64,000 nt of DNA from Sarocladium kiliense. Taxonomy: Eukaryota > Ascomycota > Sordariomycetes > Hypocreales > Sarocladiaceae. Positions 1-12,012 of the stretch are shown here, in pieces. The DNA lies in NCBI GenBank assembly GCA_030734395.1, contig JAUZTG010000036.1, forward strand, positions 310,001-374,000. The letters are read 5' to 3'. Below the pieces are notes generated by a model that ran no database searches, was not told the origin of the DNA, and saw only the letters and a program-made list of their open reading frames with translations. The translations under genes and the position numbers were made by a program. Every line of letters begins with the position of its first letter. Within the stretch, counting starts at the first letter, position 1.

Positions 1-2566
1 CAATGCCACATAGTCTTGTCCGAGAGGAGTTCCTTGGCTAGAGCAAGAGGCATGATTGCGATATGGTCTTGTAGTTGCGCTTGCAGTTCTTCCACCTCGG
101 CGAACCCCTCGTCAATCAACGAACGCAGGGTATCCCGCAGCTCCAGCTGCGGATCAAGGGACTGTGCAAACTCGAGATACCAGTACAGTAGTAAACCTGA
201 GAAAAGAAGGTCAGCGAGGTCGGCTCAGGTTTGATCTCGAAGGGGGAAAAAAAGGGCGAGAACGTGGAACTGGGGTCGACGAGTACTCACTCCCCTCATA
301 CGTGCTCATGGCACACTCAGGTCCAAAGTCATGCGGAATTACCCGCCGCAAGTACTCCAAGCCCAGCTGGCAGTCGAACCGTAGCTGGTCCGCTGCACGA
401 ATTAGCGCCTTGTGCAGATACGGGGATGACACGTCGTCCAGCAGGTTCGGCATATCCCGCTGGTTAGCCGGGAAAGCCGGGGAGCGGAGGAACTTCTTCA
501 TGTTGTTCAGGGGGATGCTCCCATAGAGGTGGTAGAAACCCGAGTTGAGCAGCGACTTGGCGCACTGCATGGCCGGGTCCGGCGGCAATCCCGGCTTCGT
601 CTGACCGAGCCGCCGCTGCAGCATCTCGTCGAGAATCTGCACTGAGCGGTCCATCTTCTCAATGAAGGTCGCGTAGAGCTGTTTGTGGTGGAAGCTAGTG
701 AGGGCCTCAAAGGAGCACACGCGGTGGAGGATCGCTGACGCGATCGTAACGAGGCCGAACTCGCTGACGGTCTGGGGCGGCATCTGGCCGTCGAGCACGC
801 TGTTGATGGCGTCGTCGATGTAGAGGACCTCGCCGGGAGGCTGCCATGAGGCTTCATCGCTGAGCCAGTCCGCGGTGCTCGAGGCGAGCGCGAACTTCTC
901 GTCCACGACCGGGGCGACGAAGAACTGCTCCCTCTCCCTCGACCCAGGTGCTGCACCGATGAGAATAGTGCTCGCGAGACATCTTGATGCCCAATTAGCC
1001 TCACAAGTCGGCCCAGAAGAGGACTTAGTCAGAAGATACTTACCTGTTGATGCTCTCCTGGTGAACCCATTCTTTGTACGCGGTGATGGGGTACTTCTTC
1101 AACTGCGTCAAAACGTCTTGTGCACGCTGCGAAAACCCAAATCAGCTCTGTCGCCCAGGACGGCAAGTCAGGCAACATACCTTGATGGCATTAGGATAGA
1201 CATAGACTGCCCAGTGCTCCATGCCGCAGTGAACGCCGAGATAGCTCAAGAGCAGAGACGTCTTCAGCAGCCACAGCTGCGTCTCGCCGTCAACCTTCCC
1301 GTGCAACTCTGACCGATCGTGCTATACATGTTAGCGAGGAGATCCTGCGAGCGAACTCTCCGGTGCTCACGTGTACTTACCTCGAAGACAAGTCGCATGG
1401 CAACAGAGTACATGGAGACGGCAGTGGCCTGCTCGCCTAAATACGTCGCGCCGCACGCCATGATGGCAAGAAGGAGGGGCGCTAAGTTTTTGATCAAACT
1501 CGTCAGATACAAACCGTGTAGATGCGGGGAACTGTTCAATACTCACACGGCGCTGTCGCGATGCTGAATGTGGGCTCATGGATGATGGGGATGTGTGGCG
1601 AGATGTGCTTGAAGAAAATTCTGACAAACCGGCGTACGGTAAACTTGGATGGAAAGCGGAGGCTTTCAAGCAGATGTGATGGGTATTTTACAAATTTGGC
1701 CCAGGCCCTTGCACGTTCGTCTTCTTCGGACGCCATGATGAGAGCCGTAGGCCGCCTGCCACTGGGATGGTTGCTATCGTCCTTGTCCGGTGAAGTCGAG
1801 GTCGGCGATGGATGTGTTAAGATTGAGGACTGGTCCGTGAGGTCACACGGCATGGCCGGCACGAACTGCTGCGTGTTGAACAGGAACATGTCCATGTCCA
1901 TGATCTCGTTGAGGTCGGCGTTGGCGAGTCCCGGGTCGACATAGGAGTCGAGGAATGCCAGCGTGTCATCCTGAAGATATCCGGGGTATGGCTCATTCAG
2001 CGACAGAGTGCAGGGACCGAGTCTGCCGTCGTGGTTTCCTCCGCAGCCATTAGTTCCATTTGGCGGAGCAGGGCGTTGGGGTTCTTCAGACCGCCGACCA
2101 TCTTGTGCCAGTTCTGCTGTCGTAGGCGGTGATGCGGGTTCGGTGCCTGCATTTGTCGCGCCTTGCACCGATGGAGCTGAATTATTGATGCTCCGGCGGC
2201 CACCGCGCGAGGTGGAAGATGCATGTGAGTTGGCAGCTTCGGGATGGAAGTTCCGGATGTGACGGATAATCACGTCCTTCCGTGATGAGGCTACGGGACA
2301 GTAGTGGCAAGTATGTGGTTTCTCGCCACGGTCTGCCTCAGCTCATACAAGTCAGTTCAGTTCTCTGGGTTGGTCAGTGTGAGAGGCAAAATGAGAGGCG
2401 GCGTACGTGTCATCTGGTGGCGCCGCAGGTGAGCGGTTCGGTTGAACTTTGCGTTGCATTGAGGACAAGAGAGGCCGTTCATTTTCCGCTGAGATGGCTT
2501 CGGGTCGGGACCGGGCTGGACATGGAAGGACTGGTCCTCAACGGGCTCGCTGTCGGGTCTGGACAT
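1..2566 (-). CDS. C2H2 zinc-finger transcription factor with fungal_trans domain (partial, C-terminus off window)
   Basis: Sequence-specific nuclear regulator. Two adjacent C2H2 fingers lie at the N-terminus (CPQC...HLRRHQMTH, linker RGEKPH, then CHYC...RHIRNFH). The second half of finger one is completed only after removing an intron at 2333-2406. A Ser/Thr/Pro-rich linker follows, then a helical fungal_trans-type region (HEPTFSIA, LLLAIMACGATYLG, WLSDEASWQPP). Exons that keep the frame: 2407-2566, 1547-2332, 1381-1481, 1181-1321, 1044-1126, 291-982 and 1-196; every junction has GT..AG. The start at 2566 (MSRPDSEP) is the nearest Met before the fingers with a polar leader; a Met 28 codons later or one further upstream is possible. 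The frame is still open at position 1, so the end is missing. It lies at the edge of the oxidative gene cluster and transcribes away from it, so it could be its regulator; that is inference. Confidence 0.85.
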
Positions 2567-3100
2567 GTCGGGCGAGGCTACATTGGCCGGGGACCAGCAA
2601 GACAGGATGATGTGTGGATTACCCTTTTCACCGTGAAGTGGGGGAACCCCAAGAGCTATGTAGGACAGATGCATGGGGGTGAGAGGCTCGGAGTGAAACG
2701 GGAACTGGGTAAGGTTGGCCAAGAATGCGGGGGACAGTGGAGCGGGGTATAGGGTACGGCCTGGGGCCAAGATGACAATCTGGGGTCCACGATTGGAGAT
2801 CTTGGGGGCTGAGGTCACGCGCTATAGCGGGGGGGAGGAGGCCGGTGTAGCGCTCCACTTGGCAGGCCCCTGCGTAGGACTGCCTGGGTTTGCTGAAATA
2901 CCGCACCGACACTTGCGTGGGCGACAAATCAAATGCAAGCACCGCACATTGCTCTCGGGAGGGTTCAAGAGGCTGAAGTTCGGTACTGGCCGACTCGGAC
3001 CTAGTTCTACCTAGGGTACGTCCTCCTCCTCCTACCAACGGTTTTCGGCTAGGTATCATTGGGTCCCCCCCGGTTAGCCCTGTCGCTGTCGCTGAGTGCT
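2567..3100. other. Intergenic, upstream of the C2H2 factor
   Basis: About 530 bases between the end of the aldehyde dehydrogenase and the start of the C2H2 factor. Both neighbours are on the minus strand, so this holds the factor's promoter and 5' UTR. The short ORFs on both strands have no recognisable domains. I see no convincing gene here. Confidence 0.5.
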
Positions 3101-4693
3101 TCAGCCGGCCTTCCAGGTGATGGTCTTGTATCGCAGAAACTCGTCCAATCCCTGCGCGCCGTTGAATCTGCCATACCCGCTCTTCTTGACACCGCCATGC
3201 ACAAGCGACGGCTCATCATGTACCGTCATGGAGTTGATATGCACCGCCCCCGTTTCGTAACCCCGGGCGACCCGCAGCGCGGCAGTCAGGTCCCGGGAGT
3301 AAACCGCCCCCGAGAGCCCGTAGTCCGTATTGTTAGCTAGTTCTAGGGCCTCCGCCTCCGTCTCAAATGTACCCAGAGACACTGTAGGCCCGAATGATTC
3401 AAGGTGGAACATGTCCATCTCCTCCGACACCTCCGACACGATAACCGCCCGCATCTTGGTTGGCTGGTCCTCCGTCGCCGCAGCATCCCCATGCAACACC
3501 TTGGCGCCTTTGGCCACTGCGTCGCCTACCAACTTCTTGTTCTTGGCCACCGCCGCTGCGTTGATGAGTACATACGGTGACGGTGCCCCTGAGCCGAAGC
3601 GCTGGTTCGTGACTCGGGTCAACGCCTCGCCAAATTCCGTGGCGATCGACCTGTGCACCAGGATGCGCTCTGTCGACATGCAAACTTGTCCGCCCTGGCA
3701 CTCAGTCAACTTCAAAACTCTCTGCTCCACTACAAAATTAATGATTTGATCATACGTACGTGGATAAATGCGCCATTTGCGCAACCGGAAGCCGCGATCT
3801 CGATGTCCGCATCCTTGAGGACAATCGCGCTGGCTTTGCCTCCCAACTCCAACAGCACAGGCTTCACATGCTTGCCGGCCAGGCTGGCGATAATGCCACC
3901 GACGAGAGTGCTGCCCGTGAAATTGATCTTCTTGATAGCACGGTGCTCGATCAAGGCGCCAGTGATGTCTGCGGCATCAGAAGGCCGGTGGTAGATGACA
4001 TTCAGACAGCCTGCGGGGAGGCCGGCTTCACGGAACAGGTCACCAATAGCCCAGAATGTGCGGGGGCTCAGCTCGGAGCCTTTCAGTACTGCTGTGTTGC
4101 CTGTGGCAAGGGCGAAGGCCACGGAGCGGACTCCCAGAACAATGGGGGCATTCCTAGGCTAAACATCAGCATCAGGAAAAGAAGGAAAAAGGAAGAGAAA
4201 AAAGGGTGAATCGAGGTGTAAAATAAAGCTGCAGACAAACGTACCATGGAGCGATCGCTAGAATCACACCATAAGGTTCCTTGATCATCATTGCATGCGT
4301 GCCTTCTTCTTCTGCGATCGGGAGAAAGCCCTGAAGAGCTGCCTCGAGTCGGCCGGCAATATCCTGCAAGATACCCACCGCTGCTCGGATGTTTACTTCC
4401 ATAAACGGCCTTCCCGCACCTGTCTCTTGGCTCTGGTAGGAGAACAGCTCATCTTTCCGGCTGATTAGGAGGTCAGCTGCTCGAAGAAGAATACCCTTGC
4501 GAGTTGCCGGCTTCGTCTGAGACCATGATGTGAACGCTGCCTGGGCTGAGTCGACGGCCTGTGTCGCCTCGGCGATGGAGGAGGCCGATGCATCCCAGAG
4601 CTTCTTGCCTGTCTCTGGGCCAATCACCTGAAATGTCGAGGTCGAGGTAACATCCTTGCCCTCGATGATGAAGGGCACTGTTGACGAGGTCAT
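3101..4693 (-). CDS. NAD(P)-dependent aldehyde dehydrogenase (salicylaldehyde/vanillin-dehydrogenase-like)
   Basis: Oxidises an aldehyde to the acid. The order of ALDH landmarks is complete: N-terminal domain from MTSSTVPFIIEG; IAPW|NAPIVLGVRS around the first splice; nucleotide-binding FTGSTLVGG; catalytic-base motif LELGGK; nucleophile in GQVCMSTER; ESFGPTVS and SGYGRFNG near the C-terminus. Two introns are needed. One is about 4156-4245 (GTACGT..CTAG), joining W to NAP. One is near 3710-3760, just before the catalytic Cys segment. The predicted length, roughly 480 residues, is normal. The closest type I recall is the fungal salicylaldehyde/vanillin group, so an aromatic aldehyde is the likely substrate. 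This fits the vanillyl-alcohol-oxidase-type gene 8 kb away, whose family makes such aldehydes. The substrate assignment is inference. Confidence 0.92.
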
Positions 4694-5194
4694 TTTTCTT
4701 ATGTTGGTATACAGGGGTTGGTGACGTCTTCAAATAAGGGCTCCAGCGTCAAGCATCACTTCCTATGGACTGAAATCTAAGCCTCTTCATGATGGCACCT
4801 CTTATCTATTTCTAGGTACTCATAATCCTTTTGTAGTTCGGGTGGTCTCGGGCAAGTGTCTCTTCTCATTGGCCCGATGGAAGCAAAGAACCCCAGGTGG
4901 CATCACGACCGCGGTGCACCCGGTGGGGAGTCGGACTGGGGACCATATAGGGGAATCTCTGGTGGCTCTTCACACATTTCAGGGGTTCCAGCGGGCGATG
5001 GCGACCTGTACCGCGAGAATGGCGACACTTGGTTGCTGACATCTTCGCGAGACAATACTATCTGCAGAGGATGCTTTCTTTTCTTTTTCTCTTCTTTTTT
5101 TTCTTTCTCTTTTCCTTTTATTATTATTTAGGAATTACCCACATCTCTGTATTCCTAATCATATATCCATGATGGCCGATGACAACTGCCACAA
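4694..5194. promoter_or_regulatory. Promoter region of the aldehyde dehydrogenase with C-rich box
   Basis: Region between the ALDH start and the stop of the SnoaL-like gene. It contains CGGTGGGGAGT at 4921-4931, the reverse complement of the ACTCCCCACC box found in other promoters of this neighbourhood. A CreA-type hexamer (GTGGGG) lies inside it. A T/C-rich tract runs over roughly 5075-5130, probably at the 3' end of the SnoaL-like gene. No gene seen. Confidence 0.4.
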
Positions 5195-5964
5195 CTAGAT
5201 CTTGAGACTCTCGCCTTCAAGCCACTTCTTAGCAAGCCAGTACAACTCGTCGTGCTTCTCCAGATTGACCGTGCCGGTGTGACGCCTGTGTCCCGGCATG
5301 TCCAGCAGCACTTCAATTCCCATCGTTGCCTCTTGCCAGTAGGCAAGGTATTTGTACCCCGGCGGATACTTCTTCAACCGCTCCTTGTCAACCTGAGGAA
5401 ATTGGCCTGGCTGTGTTGGCAGCATCTTGTCCTTCTCGTACCAGTGCCTCACGAGCCGCGCTCCCCACCTGCCATCCACCTTCTCAAAGAAGAAGCAGAA
5501 GCGACAGTCAGCCTCGACATCAAACTCGCTGCCGTCAACTTCGAAACGCTGAGTGATTGTTGCTTTTAGTTTGGTGACGGCACGCGTACCCTCGGTATTG
5601 ATATCCGTGCTCGATCCGTGACAGCGGTGCATGATGAAGGCGCCTCTATCCATCCCTGCTTTGGAGGCCGCTAGGAAATCTTGGTAGGCTACGCGGCCGG
5701 ACCAAGTCGTAAAGACGTGGGCACCTGGGTGGAAGATGGACTCGAAATTCTCCCACTCACATGAGTCGCTGTGATCATGGTTCAGTATAGCTGACCTAGG
5801 GCTTGCACAGTCCCAGTGAAGAGGTTAGTATCTTACCGATACATAGGCCACCCTTCGGCAAGCTCTCGAAGCTTTGCTCGCTCCAGGACCAGGTGGTCTG
5901 GACCATTGTTTCGAAAAGCCTTCTCCGGCCTGGAACCGGGAGGTAAACTGTGAAGATCCAACAT
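5195..5964 (-). CDS. SnoaL-like (NTF2-fold) protein, type 1
   Basis: Cone-shaped alpha+beta fold protein of the SnoaL_4/NTF2-like superfamily, which includes dehydratases, cyclases and non-catalytic subunits. Visible signature: LAEGWPMYR joined by a roughly 68-nt intron (near 5770-5837) to [19 protein letters not shown], then TTWSGR, IMHRCHG, and a beta-rich part with [14 protein letters not shown]. The start at 5964 ([10 protein letters not shown]) was chosen because the more upstream ORF start at 6204 gives a long low-similarity leader; neither is proven. Length is about 230 residues. It lies 0.5 kb downstream of the aldehyde dehydrogenase on the same strand. Related proteins often sit in aromatic-compound or polyketide gene clusters; the reaction here is unknown. 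Confidence 0.8.
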
Positions 5965-7582
5965 GGCCCAACAGACGCAACGATATTTCGTCAGTATCGC
6001 GCCGATCACAGTGCTAGTTGATTCTGTAAGCTCAGTGTCAGCCGCCGAATGCTCCAAGCCACCCTTGCAGGCCGCCTTTTGAACGATTGTCTCGGCCGCG
6101 TCGAGCTTAAAGTTGGGGGGAGCGTCGATGGGTACCCCGATGATCACTTGTTCGGGAATGCCGGGAAACCCTGGATGGGGCCGGCAACCCCGCGTCGTAG
6201 CCACCGCAAGGCGGGGTGTTCTGCCGGATCATCGGATACGGCAGGCGGCAATTCCGGACTTAATGTTCAATCGACACCGCGAGGCGCCGCCTCGTTACAA
6301 GAGAGTTAGGAAACAAGCGTATCTTATCATCTGAGCCCTTGGGATCGGAGCTTCATATCAACGTTAGTCTACCACCGTCTTGTGCTCCCGTTCTCGCGCT
6401 CACGCTCACCCTATTCGTCACCAACCACGGCCCCTAAGAAACACAATGTCCCGAAAAGCCTCCCGCCGGTGAAAGGACCTCTAATTGAAGTTTTACTTGG
6501 GCCATTCTCTTTTTAGTTATCGAAGGACCACCTTGTCGTAAACAGAGCTCTATTTCGAAAATGTACGTCTATCTACCGAAGGGACTGCTGTCCAAGAAAC
6601 CCTTCATTTCACAGGCCTCTCCAAGAGTGAGCAGCTGCTCCACAGTGGCGACGGAAAAGACGATAGCTATAGTGCTATTTACAATAATGTAAATGTTGCT
6701 ATTATATTTGCTAGCTACTCTTTTCCTTTTTGGCGTAGCAGGTAATATAATGATTGCAACTTTATATTTCTAGAAGAGTAATAACTATTTTATAATGAAC
6801 CGTTTAACCAATTTCCTTTCATACTCAAACACTTAATAAATATATGATGTTTAGTATATCTCTTACATCTTTAATCTTTGTTAAAGTAAACACAGCATCT
6901 ATCTGCAACATTATTTCAAATCAATATTATAACCTTTAGAAAAGTGAAAAGAGTCTAAAATTAAAGTTGATAATTCAAAAGAGTTATAATATTCAACATT
7001 TTGTTTGTTTAGTACAAGCTCTGTAGCTTATTGTGTCTGTTGTTTAATCACTTGTATGTCATGCTTACCTCAAGTAGCAAGAAACTCGCTGTATCCTGAC
7101 TTCTGATAGGAGCATATACAGCATACAACATTGCGCATTCTCTGGTCGTAATTAATTTAATTATTGCTGCGACTGTCGCTAGTCTGACCCAGGGAGAGCG
7201 GGGAGCGGACGGCATCCCGTTTTTGACAACGGGTGTGATTGTATGTATTAGATCAACAGCCATGACGATGTGACCTGGCCCGACCGCACTAGAGTTGCGC
7301 ATTTGAAAGGTATAGGCCCGAGTCATATGTGAACCCATCAGAACGGCTCATGGCCTCACGATATCGAGCTCATTCCTTATTGAGGAGCACTCCTCCGTGG
7401 GATACCGGAGAAGCCAGCTGGATATCATAATCACAGTCATCAACAATGGGGAAATTGAGCGAATAATACTAGTAGTTAAGTGATCTTTAGATTTGCATGT
7501 ACAAACTTTGGCTGATGCTTGCCGTTTGTCACGAACTCCAAACTAGTTCGCCATTTGTTTTAGCTGGACCCAAGCTTCAGCT
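5965..7582. other. Gene-poor stretch with AT-rich block
   Basis: No supported gene. From about 6655 to 7045 the sequence turns strongly AT-rich, with many TA dinucleotides, as in RIP-mutated repeat remnants; no terminal repeats are recognisable. A 96-codon minus-strand ORF (7048-7338) has no domain I recognise and is not called. The left part must hold the promoter of the SnoaL-like gene. Confidence 0.45.
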
Positions 7583-9493
7583 TTAATCACCAGTTGCTTT
7601 GCTGATCGTGTCTGTCGTGTCTTCTGTAGCTGAGGCCGGGGCTTGTTCTGGGTGATGGTGGGCCGGAATTTCATTCTCTACCGGTGCATCAACGTGCATA
7701 ATAAAGCTTGAGCGAGGGTCAACGACAAAGAGGGCGAGGATGAAGCCAACAGCTGAAACCGCTCCTGCTGCAATCCAAATACCGCGGAAGCCCAGCCTGT
7801 AAGCCGTCCTGTATCCGAGAAGTCCGGCAGATACAATATCGGGAGTAACGCCTGGGATGCTCGCCAGAGTTTGTTGGTCATTGCTGGTTAGAGCACCGAT
7901 GAAAGCTGTCAGGTTGTCTGGAGAAAGTCCCAAGGGAAGAACTCTCTCAGCTATTTGTGGCCCGAGATGCTTCGAAAGAATCGAGTTGAGGATGGCAGTG
8001 TAAATGGGAAGAGCAACAGAGCCTCCTAGAGACCTCGAAGTGAGGATCAAGCCACTAGCAGTGGCAATTAGGCCCGGTGGGGTGCTCATTTGGCCCGTCG
8101 TGATGGCGATGACAACGCCGAACCCAAGACCCATGCCTGCCAGACAGGTCAATCCCCAAATAACGCTTTTCTGATGGAGCTCGATAGTCGCCATGCTCGC
8201 TGATAGGCCAGTGATTAGCGATAAGCGGACAGGAGGATAGAGAAATGCTTACCGAAATAGACAATGAATAGTCCCATGCCACACAACAGAGGTGGCCGAA
8301 CTCTCTTCGCCCTTGTCGAATACCAACCCCCGGCGATGGACGCGCACATTCCGCTAATGAAAATAAGCGAAACCAAAGTTCCGACCTTTATTGGATCACT
8401 CTCGAATAAGAGCGAGAATTCGAGAGGGAGGAAATTGTTGACGGCGAAGAAAGCGACGCCTTCAATAAAGATGAAGACGAGAGCAAGGGCATAGTTGCGG
8501 CCGGTTTTGAAGAGACCATGGTGACAGAAACCGACTTTCCTCTTCACCTCCCAGAATACAGTAAGGATGATGAAGAAAATACCAACGAGAAATGTGCTAA
8601 GCACATGAGCGTTGCTCCAAGGGTACGGGTTGTTCGCCCAGGTCAAGCCCACGCTGAACAGAATCATGCCGAGAGAAAACAGGAAATATCCTATCCAGTC
8701 CAGAGCCTTGAGCTTATCCCGTGTGGTCAGAGATACTTCAAGAGGCCGTGGGGGTGGTTTGAAGAGGCAGAAAACGGCGAGGAAGTTGATCGCAAAGAGC
8801 CCTATACCAATATACCAGATGATTCGGAAGCCTTCGTCGCTCTGTTTTGTGAGAGCGAAGCCGACGAGGAGTGTAAAGATTCCTGCGAAGGAATTCATAA
8901 TGTTGACCCCGGCTTGCGCGAGTGGTCGCCAGCGCCTGGGCAGAATTTCAGATGCGACGGTGTAGAGCAATGAAGTCGATCCCGATCCTACACCGGCCAT
9001 CAATGACCCAGCAATTGCCATGGTCATAGAAGTCGCTCGGCTGATCAAGATTGACCCAACAAAGCAGAAGGCTGTGCAAAGGAGGATAAGCCGTCGGCGG
9101 CCCCAGAAGTCCGACGATTGAGCGATCGGGGCTGCGGTGAATGTGATGCAGATGATGAGGCCTTGAGGGATCCAAATGTATTTGTCTTCTCCTCCAACAA
9201 CAGCGGCAATGTTTCTCGGAAACTGAAGCCGGATCAGTTGTCTGTAGCAATTCAAGTTCAGAGGGCGGACCTACTGCGCCAGTAGCAACAAGAGCAAGCA
9301 TTTGTGCGGCACAACCAGCAAGAATGGCCTGAAATGATTAGTCTGGCGCTGAAGAAGGCTTATAAAGTCTTACCAAATAGACCAAAACGCATTTTAAGGT
9401 AAGCCCATGATAATTTTCATCCTCGTCCGTAGCAAGGAGTTCAACCTCGATTGCGTCGGGTATATCGTCGACTTTCTCTTGTTGGCCCGACAT
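7583..9493 (-). CDS. TRI12-type MFS exporter (14-TMS)
   Basis: Plasma-membrane drug:proton antiporter of the major facilitator superfamily, TRI12/siderophore-iron-transporter branch, likely exporting a small molecule or toxic intermediate. After an acidic N-terminus the frame shows many hydrophobic helices. Recognisable segments are WIPQGLIICITFTAAPIAQSSDFWGRRR (MFS loop 2-3), GVGSGSTSLLYTVASEILPRRWRP and the loop LKALDWIGYFLFSLGM between helices 6 and 7. Introns fall near 9328-9374, 9216-9275 and 8197-8248; joining them gives YF|ASMATIELHQ without frame loss. Start at 9493 (MSGQQEKVDD). Length is about 590 residues, typical of the family. A TATAAG on the minus strand at 9643-9648 is well placed. 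It shares its upstream region with the divergent P450 at 10281. Confidence 0.9.
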
Positions 9494-10280
9494 ATTGTAA
9501 AACCTGGCAAGCAGATGCCTCGGCGTGAAATTATGCTGCAGTGTCCGAGGCGAGGTCCTCAAAGGGGGCCTGATGATCTGAATGGCCAAGACGCGTTACA
9601 CCCATAATGAAATAACACGGAGATTCTATGACCCTGGGCCTTCTTATAATCAGCAGCAATAGTATCTTGTGTCTGATGCCAACACTACGCTAACAGTGGC
9701 TCATGTGAGGCACGATGAGAGGAAAGTTCACCCCACCTACCTTCATCTAGTAGCCAGAGCCTCGAGGGGGCAGTGAAAAGAAGATGCACTATGCCACCCG
9801 CCTCGCCGCCTGTGGTCTAGACTCTATGGGCTACCGTAAGGACCCCGAGTCTAGAATCGTAATCCTCCCACAAGTCTGGGCAAGAAATGGGCAATTCAGT
9901 TTGTTGGACGGCGCGTTGCGGGACTGGCTTTCGTAACTTCTCAACCACCTTGGTGGGGTTAACCGCCATATCGGTGGGGTCCCCGCATTCCCCACCCAGT
10001 CCCCGGTGATTACCGGTAGCTGAAATGCGGGGTAGACGCTAGCCAGCCCACCTCCACAGTGTTGTTGGGACTTGGATGAGCATGCTATCAAGAGACAACT
10101 ATATAAGAAGTCCTTTCCATATGATGCTCATGTGTGGAGAGCCTAGTCGCCACCCAGATAGTGGGAACCGAATGGATGATATAATGAACATACCCCATCC
10201 AAATGTCAGTAAACACCAGTCGAGATGTTATATTCCCAACGCAAATAAAGACTTCTACAAACTTCCCATCCTATGTTGTC
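9494..10280. promoter_or_regulatory. Divergent promoter between MFS exporter and P450 with C-rich boxes
   Basis: About 790 bases drive two divergent genes. It holds GGTGGGG twice (near 9952-9958 and 9973-9979) and ATTCCCCACCCAGT at 9987-10000, followed by CCCCGGTGATTACCGG. The box core TCCCCACCCAG recurs upstream of the second P450. A TATATAAG at 10100-10107 is about 180 bases before the P450 start, and a minus-strand TATAAG at 9643-9648 serves the exporter. GTGGGG/CCCCAC match the known CreA consensus SYGGRG. Confidence 0.5.
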
Positions 10281-12012
10281 ATGATGATGTCCAGATACGA
10301 CGAAATTACCCGCCTTGCTGAAGAGTCACCTCGAATCACCGTTGTCATAGTGCTTCTCAGCCTACTGTTTCTCACTTCACTATTGATAGTATGACGCTAC
10401 GCGATCAACTACATCTTGTGATTCAGTCAAGAACTGACGCTAGGTTTAGGCTGTATACCGACTTCTGTTCCATCCTCTTCGTCATGTTCCCGGTCCCTTC
10501 TTAGCCAAGATATCAGACATCTACTTTGTTCCATCCACCTTCAGGTTCGATCGCGTCTATGTAGGGTTACCACCGATAGCTTCATAACCTGGTGACTGAC
10601 AGCTTATTTGATAGAGGCTAAGAGAACTCCATGAGAAATATGGGTCAGTTGTACGCGTTGGACCTAACGAGGTCTCAATTTCAGACTGGAGGATGTATCG
10701 ACGGATATACAACGACAGACAGACCCTGAAAGATCCTCGGTTCTACTCTCCATTCTCATTTCTAGGACATGGTAACGTGTTCTCCGTGACGTAGGTTCTA
10801 GGATTCATCGAGAGGAGTGCTAAGTACTGTTGCTGACCTGACCTAAGTGATCCAGCGGACCATTCGGCCCGCCGAGGACTTCAAGCGAAGACTTACTCCC
10901 AGCGAGAGATTGTTGCTCACACTTCGATAATTACGGAACGGACGGAGTTTCTCATCGATCGCCTTCTGGAGTCGGCCTCAAAATCTCCGACGCAAACTGC
11001 GGACGCCTATGACCTGTTGGGCGCCTGGGGTTTAGAGATCATCACCAAAATCATGGTCAATGCAGACCTTCCAGATGATCCAAGTCAAATCATCCACCTG
11101 CTCGAGGCACTTGAGGGGAGCCCGCCAACTTTCTTTGCCAACATCTTGGTGCCCTGGCTGCAGACATTCAAGCTAAGGACAAAAATACCGGGTCCTCTGG
11201 GCCATGCCTACAGAGCTTTCGATGAGTGGGAATCTTTGACAGCTGGCATGCTGGATGACTTCCAAAAGCAGGACCATGGTTCAGACGATACAAAGTCATT
11301 TGGTGTAGGTCCTCTACTGGAAGCTAGGAACAAGGAAATTGACAGGAGGTACACCTTCCGCGAGGCTTTGGAGGAGGCTATGGGTGTTGTTCTTGCTGGC
11401 AGCGGCGTCAGCGCTCACACACTGACCTATCTGATTTATGCCTTGTCACTTCCCCAGGGACGGCGTGTTCAAGAACGGTTGCGGGAGGAACTCAGGGGCA
11501 CCGGCGAAACACTTGCAGAACTCACAGCCTTACCCTATCTTTCCGCCGTCATCAAAGAGACATACCGAGTTTATCCGGCCATCATGTCTACGCTCCCCCG
11601 AATTCTGGGCCAGCCACTTGAGGTTCTTGATACGAATATTACACTTCCTCTGGGGACGATTGTCGGAATGCAGAATTACATTCATCATCGCGACCCTACC
11701 CTGTTCCCCGAGCCGGATGACTTTATCCCTGAACGTTGGCTGGAGGGACACGAGATGAGCCGAGAGATCAACCTTGACGATGCCAACGCCGCTTTAACTC
11801 CATACAGTGTTGGATCTAGGAACTGCATGGGTCAATCACTGGCCAAGACCGAGCTTTATCTTGCCGTCCCGCGCTTGGTGCGGCGTCTAGATTTCAGGTT
11901 GAGCAGCAAAATGGGCAAGGATGACATGTACATGAGGGATGCATGGGCTGTCCAGCCGAAAGGACGACGTCTGTTTCTAGATGTCAAGCCAGTGCAGAAC
12001 CTAGAGATGTAG
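10281..12012 (+). CDS. Cytochrome P450 monooxygenase with atypical I-helix
   Basis: Membrane-anchored haem-thiolate enzyme. The N-terminal anchor is ITVVIVLLSLLFLTSLLI. Exon 2 begins AVYRLLFHPLRHVPGP (the proline hinge), and exon 3 carries LRELHEKYGSVVRVGPNEVSIS. The long last exon starts near 10853. The ExxR motif is KETYR, the PERW motif is FIPERW, and the haem loop is YSVGSRNCMG with the Cys ligand. The I-helix reads AGSGVSAHTLTY where AGSDTTANTLTY is usual, so the conserved acid and threonine are replaced by Gly and Val. Introns at about 10389-10455, 10550-10616 and 10777-10852 restore the frame. Start chosen at the first of three consecutive Met codons. It is divergent from the TRI12 exporter. 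The missing acid-alcohol pair suggests unusual oxygen activation or a non-monooxygenase reaction. Confidence 0.9.

Noticed and set aside
7048..7338. 96-codon minus-strand ORF with hydrophobic part
   Set aside because: Next to an AT-rich repeat block, no recognised motif, no upstream or downstream exon that extends it.
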